Source of the DNA: Candidatus Aminicenantes bacterium UBA4085
GTDB taxonomy: Bacteria > Acidobacteriota > Aminicenantia > Aminicenantales > UBA4085
Length of the DNA stretch: 23,655 nucleotides
Assembly (NCBI GenBank): GCA_002383325.1
Contig: DFYJ01000111.1
Coordinates: 803 to 24,457, forward strand
Reading direction: 5' to 3'
This document shows positions 1-7,528 of this stretch, one piece after another. Within the stretch, counting starts at the first letter, position 1. Each line of letters opens with the position of its first letter. The position numbers were made by a program, and so were the translations under genes. Below the pieces are notes generated by a model. That model worked only from the letters and a program-made list of their open reading frames with translations. It did no database searches and was not told the origin of the DNA.

Positions 1-353
1 CCGTCGTCAACCAATACCTCGACGCCCTGCCGCTCGAGCTGGCGATCTCCGATGTGGCTTGGACGGCCATCGGCGCCAACCTGGGGGCGGGCGTCGACGT
101 AGAACTGAACCGCTCGACGGCCCTGCGGTTCGACGCCCGGTATTTCTATTGCCCGGTCAAGACCCTGCAGTGGGACATCGCCCAGAAGAGCTATAACGGC
201 ATCTTCTTCAACGACATCAAGAACTATGTCATCGACCAGACGATGGTCGACTACATCAACGCCCTGCAGCCTGTCGTGTTGAAGGTCAATCCCTCCTTCC
301 TGCAGGCCTCGGTCGCCTTCGTGCTCCGCTTCGGCGCCGTCATCCCAGATTGA
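1..353 (+). CDS. Outer-membrane beta-barrel protein, C-terminal end (5' truncated)
   Basis: This reading frame enters from the left edge (first whole codon at position 3) and ends with TGA at 351-353, so only the last 116 residues are visible. The segment alternates polar and hydrophobic residues in strand-like stretches (GANLGAGVDVEL, TALRFDARYFY, FLQASVAFVLRF), as in the last strands of small outer-membrane barrels of the OmpW/OMP_b-brl type. The near-terminal FVLRF strand with an aromatic end fits the C-terminal strand that the BAM machinery recognises, although six residues follow it. The start, signal peptide and exact family lie outside the window. A short GTG-initiated gene starting at 54 is possible but less likely, because the frame is open and coding-like before it. 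Confidence 0.6.
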   Translation, partial: VVNQYLDALPLELAISDVAWTAIGANLGAGVDVELNRSTALRFDARYFYCPVKTLQWDIAQKSYNGIFFNDIKNYVIDQTMVDYINALQPVVLKVNPSFLQASVAFVLRFGAVIPD

Positions 354-433
354 CCAGCGGGAAGCCGCCGGGTTTTAACAGCCTCCAGTCAACCTTTTTC
401 CGGACGGGAAAGCCGCTCCACCAGCCTAGCCTC

Positions 434-1384
434 CTATTTGTCCGCGGTTCCGGGCGTCTTGAAGTTGAACATCGGGATGATATTGTCCGGCAGGACACCC
501 CACTGGATGTTGGGGGCCAGCTTCTGGACGAACTCCCACTGGATGATGGTCGGGTTTTTGGTCAGGGCGGCCTGGCGGATATCGATGCTCTTGGCGTCGC
601 CCTCGGCGGCGACGATCTTCTGCTCCTTGCGGATCTTCTCCTGCTCCAGCTTGTTCTTCTCGGTGGTGATGTTCTCCAGCGCGATCTGCTTCTCCTCCAG
701 GGTCTTGGCGTACTCGGAGGTGAAAGTGACGTTGCGCAGGACGATCTCGTCCAGGATCAGCCCGTTGGCCTGGAACTTGGGTGCGATCTCGTCGAACAGT
801 GTCTGCTGGGCCTCGTAGCTGCGCTTGGTGTAGAGGTCGTAGGCCGCGAACTTGGTCGGGACCCGCCGGCCCGAGCCGCGGATCTCGGTCTTGACCACCT
901 TCTCCACGTAGTCGCGCTCGTCGCCCAGGTTCTGCAGAATCCAGGCCGCCTTGCCGGGCTGGATCATGAAGCGGGCCGTGAGCCCGACCTTGATCTGCTG
1001 GCCGTCCGAAGTCAGGGCCGAGATGATGATGTCGGGATAGTCGGCCTGGCTGCTTTCGGGCTGCTCCGAGGCCTCGTAGGTCTTCTTGACGGTTGGGAAG
1101 ATGATAGCCTTGTCGATCAGCGGCACGATCACGTGGAGGCCGGGGTTGAGCTCCTGACGGACCGCGCCCAGGCGCTTGACCACGCCGACCGTGCCGGCCT
1201 GGACCATGACCATGGCCTGGACAAGGAGCAGCAGGACCACCGCGACGGCGACAAGGGAAGCCATGAGCTTGCCTTTGCCCTTGACCCAAGCCGCGAGGTC
1301 GGGGCTTCCCGGACGGCCCTTCTTGGCGAAAAGATAGCCCATCACGGCGATCCCGACGACGAAGGCGATGAAATAGCCGATCAT
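434..1384 (-). CDS. SPFH/Band 7 (prohibitin-like) membrane protein
   Basis: The 316-residue protein has two N-terminal hydrophobic segments (about residues 1-19 and 41-60). A Band 7/PHB domain follows (about 60-240), beginning with the typical AGTVGVVKRLGAV strand and GLHVIVPLID. A charged helical stretch (about 235-280, EEKQIALE...EQEKIRKEQKIVAAEGDA) is the coiled coil through which SPFH proteins oligomerise. Family members form large membrane-bound rings that scaffold or protect membrane proteases such as FtsH; the exact role here is unknown. The ATG at 1384 has an AGGAGGA ribosome binding site about 4-5 bases upstream. It is divergent from the SnoaL-like gene, with a minus-strand promoter candidate at 1448-1476. 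The C-terminal part ends in a short unconserved tail. I am confident of the family, not of any narrower name. Confidence 0.85.
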   Translation of the reverse strand: MIGYFIAFVVGIAVMGYLFAKKGRPGSPDLAAWVKGKGKLMASLVAVAVVLLLLVQAMVMVQAGTVGVVKRLGAVRQELNPGLHVIVPLIDKAIIFPTVKKTYEASEQPESSQADYPDIIISALTSDGQQIKVGLTARFMIQPGKAAWILQNLGDERDYVEKVVKTEIRGSGRRVPTKFAAYDLYTKRSYEAQQTLFDEIAPKFQANGLILDEIVLRNVTFTSEYAKTLEEKQIALENITTEKNKLEQEKIRKEQKIVAAEGDAKSIDIRQAALTKNPTIIQWEFVQKLAPNIQWGVLPDNIIPMFNFKTPGTADK

Positions 1385-1447
1385 GATTCCTCCTCCCTAG
1401 CCCGAATAGCGATGGGGCTCCGCTGGGCCCGCGTCCGCTTAGTTTGA

Positions 1448-1476
1448 ATTATAGCCCCGTTCGCGGGAACTCCCAA
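1448..1476 (-). promoter_or_regulatory. Sigma70-type promoter of the SPFH gene
   Basis: On the minus strand TTGGGA (1476-1471) is followed after exactly 17 bases by a perfect TATAAT (1453-1448). The predicted start would leave a leader of about 55-60 bases before the ATG at 1384. The match is by eye; no expression evidence is available. Confidence 0.55.
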
Positions 1477-1512
1477 GCCGGCCGCATCCCCCCCCAGCCC
1501 CGTGGAAGGAGC

Positions 1513-1541
1513 GCCTCTCAAAGCCCGGACTTGGATATAAT
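1513..1541 (+). promoter_or_regulatory. Possible promoter of the SnoaL-like gene
   Basis: A perfect TATAAT lies at 1536-1541, about 50 bases before the start codon. The expected -35 position (1513-1518, GCCTCT) is a poor match, so this rests on the -10 box and its position alone. Confidence 0.3.
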
Positions 1542-1593
1542 GATCAAGGACGGCCGCGCCAGAACGACTCCGGCGGCGGCTTGGGGAGGACGC

Positions 1594-2046
1594 ATGACCA
1601 CAAGAAGAGCGATCGTGATTCTGATCGGCTTGGCGATCGGCGCGCTGGCAAGCGCGGGAGCGGCGGCTCAGGCCCCCTCCGCGAATCCGCAAGCTGAGGA
1701 GATCCGGGCCGTCCTGAAGGCTCAGTCCGCTGCCTGGAACGCCAAGGACATCAGAGGCTTCATGGCTTATTACTGGCCGTCGGAAGAGCTGACGTTTCAA
1801 TCCGGCGGCAATCGAATCCGCGGCTGGCAAGCCATGCTCGACCGCTATCTCAAGAATTATTCCGGCGATCAGTGGGGGCAGCTCGAGTTCGGCGACCTCG
1901 AGATCCATGTCCTGGGGCCGGAGGCCGCTTACGTCCTGGGCCGCTGGAAAGTCGACGGCACCGGCAAGACCGGCCAGGGGGTTTTTACCATCATCCTGCG
2001 CAAGCTTTCACAAGGCTGGCGCATCGTCCACGATCACACCTCTTAG
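1594..2046 (+). CDS. Secreted SnoaL-like/DUF4440 (NTF2-fold) protein
   Basis: This 150-residue protein starts at the ATG at 1594, chosen because GGGGAGGA (1583-1590) sits just upstream and the product then opens with a signal peptide (MTTRRAIVILIGLAIGALAS...AAAQA). The mature part has the order of a small NTF2-fold domain: a helix IRAVLKAQSAAWNAKDIRGFMAYYW, a strand EELTFQSGG, a second helical part with GWQAMLDRYLKNY, then strands ending in GVFTIILRKLSQGWRIVHDHTS. That ending is typical of DUF4440/SnoaL-like proteins. Members of this fold bind small hydrophobic ligands or act as lyases or isomerases, but nothing visible gives a substrate here. It probably stands alone: the neighbours are divergent (SPFH) and convergent (toxin gene). 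An earlier in-frame ATG at 1444 would add a proline- and arginine-rich stretch and remove the signal peptide from the N-terminus, so it was not used. Confidence 0.75.
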   Translation: MTTRRAIVILIGLAIGALASAGAAAQAPSANPQAEEIRAVLKAQSAAWNAKDIRGFMAYYWPSEELTFQSGGNRIRGWQAMLDRYLKNYSGDQWGQLEFGDLEIHVLGPEAAYVLGRWKVDGTGKTGQGVFTIILRKLSQGWRIVHDHTS

Positions 2047-2053
2047 CGAAAGC

Positions 2054-2182
2054 TCAACCGACGACCTTGTAGCGGACGATCCGCAGGAACCACGGCGGCT
2101 TTCCTTATGGGTGTCCCTTCTTCGACGCTTCCTTATATATCAAGACCGCTCCGTCGGCCGCAAGCGGAGGAGCCTGCCGCGG
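2054..2182 (-). pseudogene. Possible remnant of a gene's C-terminal tail behind yoeB
   Basis: Directly after the TGA of the toxin gene the same minus-strand frame continues for 25 codons, ending DGAVLIYKEASKKGHP. It then meets a TAA (2107-2105) and continues with GKPPWFLRIVRYKVVG before a final TGA (2056-2054). Both pieces look like protein rather than random GC-rich shadow: they are basic and use AT-rich codons (ATA TAT AAG). I do not recognise a family. It could be the end of a gene interrupted by one nonsense codon and by arrival of the TA module, or it could be chance. Confidence 0.22.
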
Positions 2183-2476
2183 TCAATAATGGTACCGGAC
2201 CTGGAGAAATGCGATCGACTCGTCTCTCACCAGGTAGACCAGCCGGTGCTCTTGAGTGAGCCGCCGCGACCAAACGCCGGGCGCAAGATGCTTGAGCGGT
2301 TCGGGTTTGCCGATGCCCTTGAAAGGGTCTCTCAGGACGGCCTCCACGAGATCGAGCGCGCGAAGCGATGTTTTACGATCATGGAGAACCCAATAGCGCA
2401 GATCCTCGAGGCACTCGGGGAGGAAGACGGCCTCACGGCTTGTGGGGCTCAAGGCCGGACTCGGCTCGGAGCCCAT
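2183..2476 (-). CDS. yoeB: YoeB/Txe-type mRNA-interferase toxin
   Basis: The C-terminal 84 residues align by eye along the length of E. coli YoeB: EDLRYW near the start, then GIGKPEPLKH, WSRR, EHRLVY and the terminal RYHY. Counting from the ATG at 2476, the catalytic residues known for YoeB are all present: Glu59 (E46 in E. coli), Arg78 (R65), His96 (H83) and Tyr97 (Y84). The family binds the ribosomal A site and cleaves mRNA during translation; the partner antitoxin blocks it. The start is uncertain. ATG 2476 gives 13 extra residues relative to E. coli and overlaps the antitoxin gene by 44 bases; TTG at 2452 gives a length closer to the family. Either start means overlapping reading frames and translational coupling. 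The toxin appears intact. Confidence 0.9.
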   Translation of the reverse strand: MGSEPSPALSPTSREAVFLPECLEDLRYWVLHDRKTSLRALDLVEAVLRDPFKGIGKPEPLKHLAPGVWSRRLTQEHRLVYLVRDESIAFLQVRYHY

Positions 2477-2726
2477 TTATGGTCAGGTGGGCCCCCTCCC
2501 CGGCCAAAGCGGCGCGAAGGGCGGAGAGAAGCCTCTGGGCGTTCTTGGGTGAACGAAATAGGTGCGCCGTCTCGAGGATCGACGCCAATTCGTCCTCGGC
2601 GATCATGGCCACCCGTCCCTTGCCGCGCCGGCGCTCGATGACGACCGTTTCCCGGTCTTGGGAGACGCGATCGAGCAGCTCGGCGAGGTTCGCCCGGGCG
2701 TGGCTGTAGGTCGTGCGCAGGGACAT
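2433..2726 (-). CDS. yefM: YefM/Phd-family antitoxin
   Basis: The 97-residue product starts MSLRTTYSHARANLAELLDR and continues with TVVIERRRGKGRVAMIAEDELASILET, the classic Phd/YefM N-terminal fold that dimerises and binds DNA. The C-terminal part (about 60-97) is the variable segment that wraps the toxin. The ATG at 2726 was chosen because it gives the conserved family start and lies just downstream of a promoter-operator. A longer open frame upstream (to 2918) would run through that promoter and lacks family similarity. There is only a weak purine-rich stretch (AAGAGAA) ahead of the ATG. The toxin gene follows and overlaps it. The antitoxin, alone and more strongly with toxin, is expected to repress its own promoter. 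Confidence 0.88.
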   Translation of the reverse strand: MSLRTTYSHARANLAELLDRVSQDRETVVIERRRGKGRVAMIAEDELASILETAHLFRSPKNAQRLLSALRAALAGEGAHLTINGLRAESGLEPHKP

Positions 2727-2742
2727 GGGGCGTTCTCTTACT

Positions 2743-2761
2743 TGTACAGTATTATTGTACA
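2743..2761. promoter_or_regulatory. YefM-YoeB operator (paired TGTACA)
   Basis: Two perfect palindromic TGTACA hexamers lie at 2743-2748 and 2756-2761, 13 bp centre to centre, about 17-35 bases upstream of the antitoxin start. As I recall the literature on E. coli yefM-yoeB, its operator is built from two palindromes with TGTACA cores about 12 bp apart. The element overlaps the -10 box of the promoter candidate, as expected for autorepression. Confidence 0.75.
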
Positions 2762-2780
2762 TATCATGCGCCTCCGTCAA
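2751..2780 (-). promoter_or_regulatory. Promoter of the yefM-yoeB module
   Basis: On the minus strand TTGACG (2780-2775) is followed after 18 bases by AATAAT (2756-2751), each one mismatch from the sigma70 consensus. The TGTACA pair covers the -10 region. The implied leader is very short, about 18 bases. Confidence 0.6.
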
Positions 2781-2880
2781 GCTCATGCCTTTTCGCTTCC
2801 AAGCTCTACTGAAAGAGACGCTCTCCAGACCGGATATTCTCATCAGATTGAGAAATCGCCCGGCCCGGATCCCAGCCGGT

Positions 2881-2909
2881 TTGACTAAACGCCACTCGGC
2901 CGCTATATT
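2881..2909 (+). promoter_or_regulatory. Sigma70-type promoter of guaA
   Basis: TTGACT (2881-2886), a 17-base spacer and TATATT (2904-2909) make a near-consensus promoter 20 bases before the start codon. The transcript would begin close to the AAGGAA ribosome binding site (2918-2922). The short leader leaves no room for a purine riboswitch after this start site. Confidence 0.6.
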
Positions 2910-2929
2910 GTTCGGCAAGGAATCACCCC

Positions 2930-4750
2930 ATGAAGCACGACACGATCGCGGTCATCGATTTCGGGGGGCAGTACGCCCACCTGATCGCCACCAAAGTGCG
3001 GCGGTTGCGGGTCTACGCCGAGATCCGCCAGCCCGAGGACCCGATCGAGATGTACCAGGAGGTCAAGGGCATCATCATCTCCGGCAGCCCCAGCTTCTCG
3101 GCCTTCGGGGAGGATTCCGGCTACACCAAGGCCATCTACGACCTGCCTATCCCCATCCTCGGTTTCTGCTTCGGCCACCAGGAGATCGCCAAGCACTACG
3201 GCGGCAAGATCGTCCACGGCGGCAAGGAGTGGGGCCATACGGAGCTTCACGTTTGCGCCGAGTCGCCGGTCTTCAAGGGCCTGGGCAAGACCGAGCAGGT
3301 CTGGATGAGCCACTTCGATACGGTCACCGAGATCGGCCCGGACTTCGAGGAGATCGGATATTCCAAGCTGGGCCGGGAGGGCGAGGTCCACCGCTTCGCG
3401 GCCATCGCCTCGGACAAGCTCAAACGCTATGGCTTCCAATACCACCCCGAGGTCGACGACACGCTCCACGGCGAGACCATGATCCGCAACTTCGTCCTTG
3501 ACGTCTGCGGCTGCCGCCCGACCTGGACCATGGGCAACTACGTCGAGGAACAGGTCCGCCGCGTCCGGGAGCGGGTCGGAGGCCAGTCGGTTTTCCTGCT
3601 GGCCTCGGGCGGCATCGACTCCACGGTTTGCGCCGTCCTGCTGAGCAAGGCCCTGGGCCCGGAGAGGCTGCATCTCCTGCATGTCGACAACGGCCTGATG
3701 CGCAAGGACGAGAGCCGCGGGGTCATGGAACGGTTTCGGGCCGCCGGCCTGAGCACGAACCTCCACTTCATCGACGCCTCGGAGGACTTCTTGAAAGCCC
3801 TGGCCGGGATCGTCGAGCCCGAGAAAAAGCGACTGGCCATCGGCAACTCCTTCATCGAGGTCTTCGAGCGCGAGGCCCGGCGCCTCGGCATCCAGGACCA
3901 CCTGCTGGGCCAAGGCACCATCTACCCCGACACCATCGAGACGGGCGGAACCAAGCGGGCCGACACGATCAAGACCCACCACAACCGGGTCCCCCTGGTC
4001 GAGGAAATGATCAAGGCGGGCCGGGTCATCGAGCCGCTGGCCGAGCTCTACAAAGTCGAGGTCCGGGAGCTGGGCGAGCTGCTCGGCCTGGACCGCGACA
4101 TGGTCTGGAAGCACCCCTTCCCGGGGCCCGGGCTGGGCGTACGGCTGCTCTGCAACACCGGGGCCGCGGATAGAGCCGAGTTCGAGCGCATCGTCCCCGA
4201 AGTCAAGGCCGCCGCGGTCAAGTTCGGCGTCGAGGCCGAGGTTCTCCCGTTCCGCTCGGTCGGCGTCAAGGCCGACCTGCGGGCCTATGAGCACCCGGTC
4301 CTTCTCTCCTCGGACAAGCCCTGGGACAAGATCGTGGAGACGGCCGGGACGATCTTCCGCGATGTCTACGGCGTCAACCGCTGCGTCTGGAACCTGGGCG
4401 GCGGAGCGCCCAAGACCTTCGAGCCCCTGGCCGCCACGATCACGCGCGACCGCCTGGACCTGCTGCGGGAGGCCGACGCGCTGGTCATGGACGGCCTGCG
4501 CCGGCACGGCGTCTACGACGACATCTGGCAGTGCCCGACCGTGATGGTCCCCCTGCGGATCGACGGCCGGGGCCGGGAATTCGTCATCATCCGACCCATC
4601 CACTCCGAACGGGCCATGACCGCCCGACCGGCCCGCCTGCCGGAGGCTCTCGTCGCCGAGCTCCGGCGCGACATCCTGGCCCTGCCGGGAGTCTCCGGCC
4701 TGGCCTTGGACGTCACGTCCAAGCCCCCCGGCACCATCGAGTGGGAATGA
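2930..4750 (+). CDS. guaA: GMP synthase (glutamine-hydrolysing), extended C-terminal type
   Basis: This enzyme converts XMP to GMP using ATP and glutamine, the last step of guanine nucleotide synthesis. The 606 residues show a class I glutamine amidotransferase domain with nucleophile Cys80 in GFCFGHQ and His172/Glu174 in HPE. The ATP pyrophosphatase domain follows, with P-loop SGGIDS at 226-231 and PFPGPGLGVRLL further on. The C-terminal dimerisation domain ends in the family signature SKPPGTIEWE. Most bacterial enzymes are about 510-525 residues; the extra 80 or so lie in the C-terminal domain (VGVKADLRAYEHP...VNRCVWNLGG). That layout resembles the longer human enzyme. The start is supported by AAGGAA seven bases upstream and by the promoter at 2881-2909. 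The gene appears to be transcribed alone. Confidence 0.95.
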   Translation: MKHDTIAVIDFGGQYAHLIATKVRRLRVYAEIRQPEDPIEMYQEVKGIIISGSPSFSAFGEDSGYTKAIYDLPIPILGFCFGHQEIAKHYGGKIVHGGKEWGHTELHVCAESPVFKGLGKTEQVWMSHFDTVTEIGPDFEEIGYSKLGREGEVHRFAAIASDKLKRYGFQYHPEVDDTLHGETMIRNFVLDVCGCRPTWTMGNYVEEQVRRVRERVGGQSVFLLASGGIDSTVCAVLLSKALGPERLHLLHVDNGLMRKDESRGVMERFRAAGLSTNLHFIDASEDFLKALAGIVEPEKKRLAIGNSFIEVFEREARRLGIQDHLLGQGTIYPDTIETGGTKRADTIKTHHNRVPLVEEMIKAGRVIEPLAELYKVEVRELGELLGLDRDMVWKHPFPGPGLGVRLLCNTGAADRAEFERIVPEVKAAAVKFGVEAEVLPFRSVGVKADLRAYEHPVLLSSDKPWDKIVETAGTIFRDVYGVNRCVWNLGGGAPKTFEPLAATITRDRLDLLREADALVMDGLRRHGVYDDIWQCPTVMVPLRIDGRGREFVIIRPIHSERAMTARPARLPEALVAELRRDILALPGVSGLALDVTSKPPGTIEWE

Positions 4751-4771
4751 TTCAGCCGCGGCGCGAAATAA

Positions 4772-4846
4772 CAGACACATACTAATTTCTAATTCCAGAC
4801 ACATACCAATTCATCACCCCCGCGCTCATAAAAGCAGACAGATGCC
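4772..4846 (+). repeat. Short direct repeats between guaA and the GH78 gene
   Basis: CAGACACATACTAATT (4772-4787) recurs with one mismatch at 4796-4811, a period of 24 bp. A decayed third copy (CAGACAGATGCC) lies at 4835-4846. The tract is AT-richer than its surroundings and sits between two convergent genes. It may be part of a dispersed REP-like element, but no partner transposase is in the window. Confidence 0.6.
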
Positions 4847-4848
4847 TT

Positions 4849-7482
4849 CTAAACACCCTTGAGGCGAAGATCAACGCGGGCGCCGGCGGGCAGACGGAGG
4901 CGGACGCATCCCTCCGGTGCGGGGCCGGGCAAAGGCTCCAGCTTGACCGACTCCCCTATCGGCAGAACAATCTCGCCCTTCCCTTCGCGCGGCGTCTCAA
5001 TCTCGATCTCCCGCCGGCCGGGCTGCCCCTCGGCCTTGAAGGAGAGCGGCCCTTGGGCCGTCTGGGCCAGTATGTCGAGCGAGCCCAGGTCAGCCAGCTG
5101 GGGGCGAAGCTCGTAGCGTGCGTATCCGGGCTCGAGCGGACGAAGACCCAGGAGGCTCATGTACAGCACGTAAAGGGGCGCGACCGCACAGTGGCTCCAC
5201 TGCTGGCCGGAATCGGGGATCGCCTGCCAATCCTCCTGTAGGGTGTTGTTGAGCCGCACGGAATCCATCGTCGCCCAGCGGCGGCGGAAGTCATCGACGA
5301 TGACGTCGGCCCGCCCGGCCCGGCCCAAAGCCCACAGCCGCCAGCCGGCGTTGGCCGGGTAAGAGAAGCCCATCTCGGGCGGGCACTCGGCCAGGGTCCG
5401 GACGGCCTCGCCGCTCCGGCCGTCGGGGCATTGATCGAAGAGGATCGCGGTGGCCAGGGAGCGGTCGCAGAGCCGGATGGTCTTCTCCTCCTCCAGCCAC
5501 GGCAGGTTGACTACGAACAGTCCACGCTCCGCGCTCCAGAACTGCTTCACGGTCCCCTGCCGGATGCTTTGCCCAAGGCTCTCCCCCGCCGCGGCCGACT
5601 CCGCATCGCCGAAAGCCCGGGCCAGCGGGGCCAGCCCCTGTTCCAAGGCGGCGGCCGCGAAGAGGTTGAATGCGCACTGTTTGTGCCGCTGCCGCAGGAA
5701 GGCGACGTGATCGATCCAGACCGAGGGGATGCCGATGGACTCCACCGGCAGAAGCCCGTCCCGGCCCTGGATGGACTTCAGATAGCGGGCAAACCGCAGC
5801 AGCCGCGGGTAGGTTTCACGGACCGCCTCCAGGTCGCCCGTATAGAGGTAGTGGATCCAGCCGTCCAAGATGAACTCGACCCCATGGTCCAGGATCGGCC
5901 CCCAGCCGGTCAGATCGAGCTGGCGCTCCATCAGCCGGGCCAGGCGGTCCCAGGCCGGCCAACAGTCGAGGAAATACCCGTCCTTGGTCATCCCCTGTCC
6001 GAAGGTGGCCAGGAAGCGGGCCGGCAGGCGCGTCTCGCCATAGGCATAATAGAGGGCTTTGACCTGGTGGGCCCCGTCGCCGCTGTACTGCTGCCTCTCC
6101 CGGGCCATGCCATCGACACAGGTCTCCTGGGAGGAGTTGCGCAGGGTGTTGAGGCTCGCATCCATCAGTCTCTGCAAAGCCGGCTCGCCGATTCTGACGC
6201 GGGCCGTGTGGGGCCAAGGAAACTCGCGCCGCCGGACGCCCACGTCCCGGATGCAGACCTCCCCGCTCGTCCCGCGGATGTGAAGCTGCAGCCAGCGCAG
6301 GCTCTCGAAATCGAAGGTCTCGAAGACGTTTTCGCCCTCGGCGCAGACAAAGCGGGTCCAGGAGTTGAAGTGGGTATTGAGGAGGACCGGGCCGCCCGCT
6401 TGGTGAGCCTCGTGAACGAGCATTTCGATGACCGTCCCGGCCGGAGCTTCGATCGTGAAGCGCGGCCAGCCGACAACTTGCTCATCGAGCTCAAACGTCA
6501 GAGCCGCCGAACGGCCGGCCTGAAGATCCAAAGCCCAGACCCCGGGCTCCGTCTCCGTCACCCCGGCTCCCGGGGCGGCCCGGAAAGCGTCGGGCGTCAG
6601 GCATTCGAAGTACTCCTCGGGAGGGCGCTTCCAGTCCAGGCGGTGCGACTCGGTCAGACTCTTGGCCGGGACCATCGTCTCGTTGAGAAGCGGGATAGAC
6701 CGGGCCCGCAGCTCGGCGGCCGCGGGATCGGCCTGGATGTCGGTCTGGTATTCGCAGTAGTCCGTGCAGACGCTGGGCTTGTTAGGCGAGCCCGCCAGCA
6801 CCATGGCCGGCAGCCAGTCGGGGCCGGGCTCGAAGACGGCCTCCTCCCAGCCGCGCGGGTAGAGGCGGGCATCGAATTCCTCCTGCAGCGATCGCAGGTA
6901 CCAGCGCTTATAATGGCCCGGCTGCCAAGCCCGGCAAAGATGGGCCTGCCATCCGGAGTCGGAGACGATCGTCTCTATGCGGCCGTCGGCGTGCTCGATC
7001 TCCAGCCGGAAGAGAAAGCCCGGCTTGCCGCACGGCCAGGTGCCGTCGCCCTGCCCATAGTAGAGGACGGTCGCCCCGAGGACGTTGCGGCCCGGCTGCA
7101 GGAGAGCCGTCAGGTCGATCGGGTCGGCCTCCATCCAGCGCGGATCGGAGGGCGGCGGCCCCCATTGGACGCGCCGGCCGTTGACCCGCAGAAGATAGCG
7201 GCTATCGGCGCAGATCCATCCCGTCGCCTTCTTCGGCGCCGCGGCGAGCTCGAGGGCGCGGCGGAAGAGGACGAAGGTATTCTGCAGGCAGCGGCCGCTC
7301 GGGTACCAGATCCAGCGGGCCGGCTCGAGGTCGGGGAGCCTGCCGGGATCGGGAAGGGCGGAAGACGGAAGGCTCGGATCCCCGTCGTCCTGGGTGGATA
7401 GGCGCCCGGCGGCGGCCGGATGAAGCCCGGCGGCGGCTCCTCCGGCCAGCGCGGAATCGCGGAGAAACTGGCGGCGGTTCAT
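4849..7482 (-). CDS. Tat-exported GH78-type alpha-L-rhamnosidase-like glycosidase
   Basis: The 877-residue product begins MNRRQFLRDSALAGGAAAG, a twin-arginine signal, so it is probably folded before export to the periplasm. Beta-rich modules (about 55-430) include the rhamnosidase N-terminal and concanavalin-like parts. An (alpha/alpha)6 barrel follows (about 430-775). The segment CVDGMARERQQYSGDG (455-470) matches the position of the conserved acidic GH78 motif that supplies active-site carboxylates. A C-terminal beta domain (RPLEPGYARYELRPQ onwards) completes the family layout. GH78 enzymes release terminal rhamnose from pectic rhamnogalacturonan, flavonoid glycosides and exopolysaccharides; the substrate here is inferred only. 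It is the last gene of a three-gene cluster, 46 bases after the GH20-like gene. No strong ribosome binding site is visible at the ATG; the start was chosen for the Tat signal. Confidence 0.78.
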   Translation of the reverse strand: MNRRQFLRDSALAGGAAAGLHPAAAGRLSTQDDGDPSLPSSALPDPGRLPDLEPARWIWYPSGRCLQNTFVLFRRALELAAAPKKATGWICADSRYLLRVNGRRVQWGPPPSDPRWMEADPIDLTALLQPGRNVLGATVLYYGQGDGTWPCGKPGFLFRLEIEHADGRIETIVSDSGWQAHLCRAWQPGHYKRWYLRSLQEEFDARLYPRGWEEAVFEPGPDWLPAMVLAGSPNKPSVCTDYCEYQTDIQADPAAAELRARSIPLLNETMVPAKSLTESHRLDWKRPPEEYFECLTPDAFRAAPGAGVTETEPGVWALDLQAGRSAALTFELDEQVVGWPRFTIEAPAGTVIEMLVHEAHQAGGPVLLNTHFNSWTRFVCAEGENVFETFDFESLRWLQLHIRGTSGEVCIRDVGVRRREFPWPHTARVRIGEPALQRLMDASLNTLRNSSQETCVDGMARERQQYSGDGAHQVKALYYAYGETRLPARFLATFGQGMTKDGYFLDCWPAWDRLARLMERQLDLTGWGPILDHGVEFILDGWIHYLYTGDLEAVRETYPRLLRFARYLKSIQGRDGLLPVESIGIPSVWIDHVAFLRQRHKQCAFNLFAAAALEQGLAPLARAFGDAESAAAGESLGQSIRQGTVKQFWSAERGLFVVNLPWLEEEKTIRLCDRSLATAILFDQCPDGRSGEAVRTLAECPPEMGFSYPANAGWRLWALGRAGRADVIVDDFRRRWATMDSVRLNNTLQEDWQAIPDSGQQWSHCAVAPLYVLYMSLLGLRPLEPGYARYELRPQLADLGSLDILAQTAQGPLSFKAEGQPGRREIEIETPREGKGEIVLPIGESVKLEPLPGPAPEGCVRLRLPAGARVDLRLKGV

Positions 7483-7528
7483 GCCCGGAGAATATCAGAG
7501 GCCTTCCGGGGAAGGCAAGGCCGGGCGG

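Noticed and set aside
354..433. Bidirectional terminator between the beta-barrel gene end and the SPFH gene end
   Set aside because: Only a weak imperfect stem (around CTTTTTCC and GGGAAAG) is visible, without a clean T tract.
350..1447. Long plus-strand open frame opposite the SPFH gene
   Set aside because: Its product is Leu/Gly/Asp-rich with no family features, while the minus-strand gene has clear domains and a ribosome site. GC-rich DNA keeps the opposite frame open.
2903..4804. Minus-strand open frame of over 600 codons across guaA
   Set aside because: It is antisense to an unmistakable GMP synthase and has no recognisable motif; it is a composition shadow.
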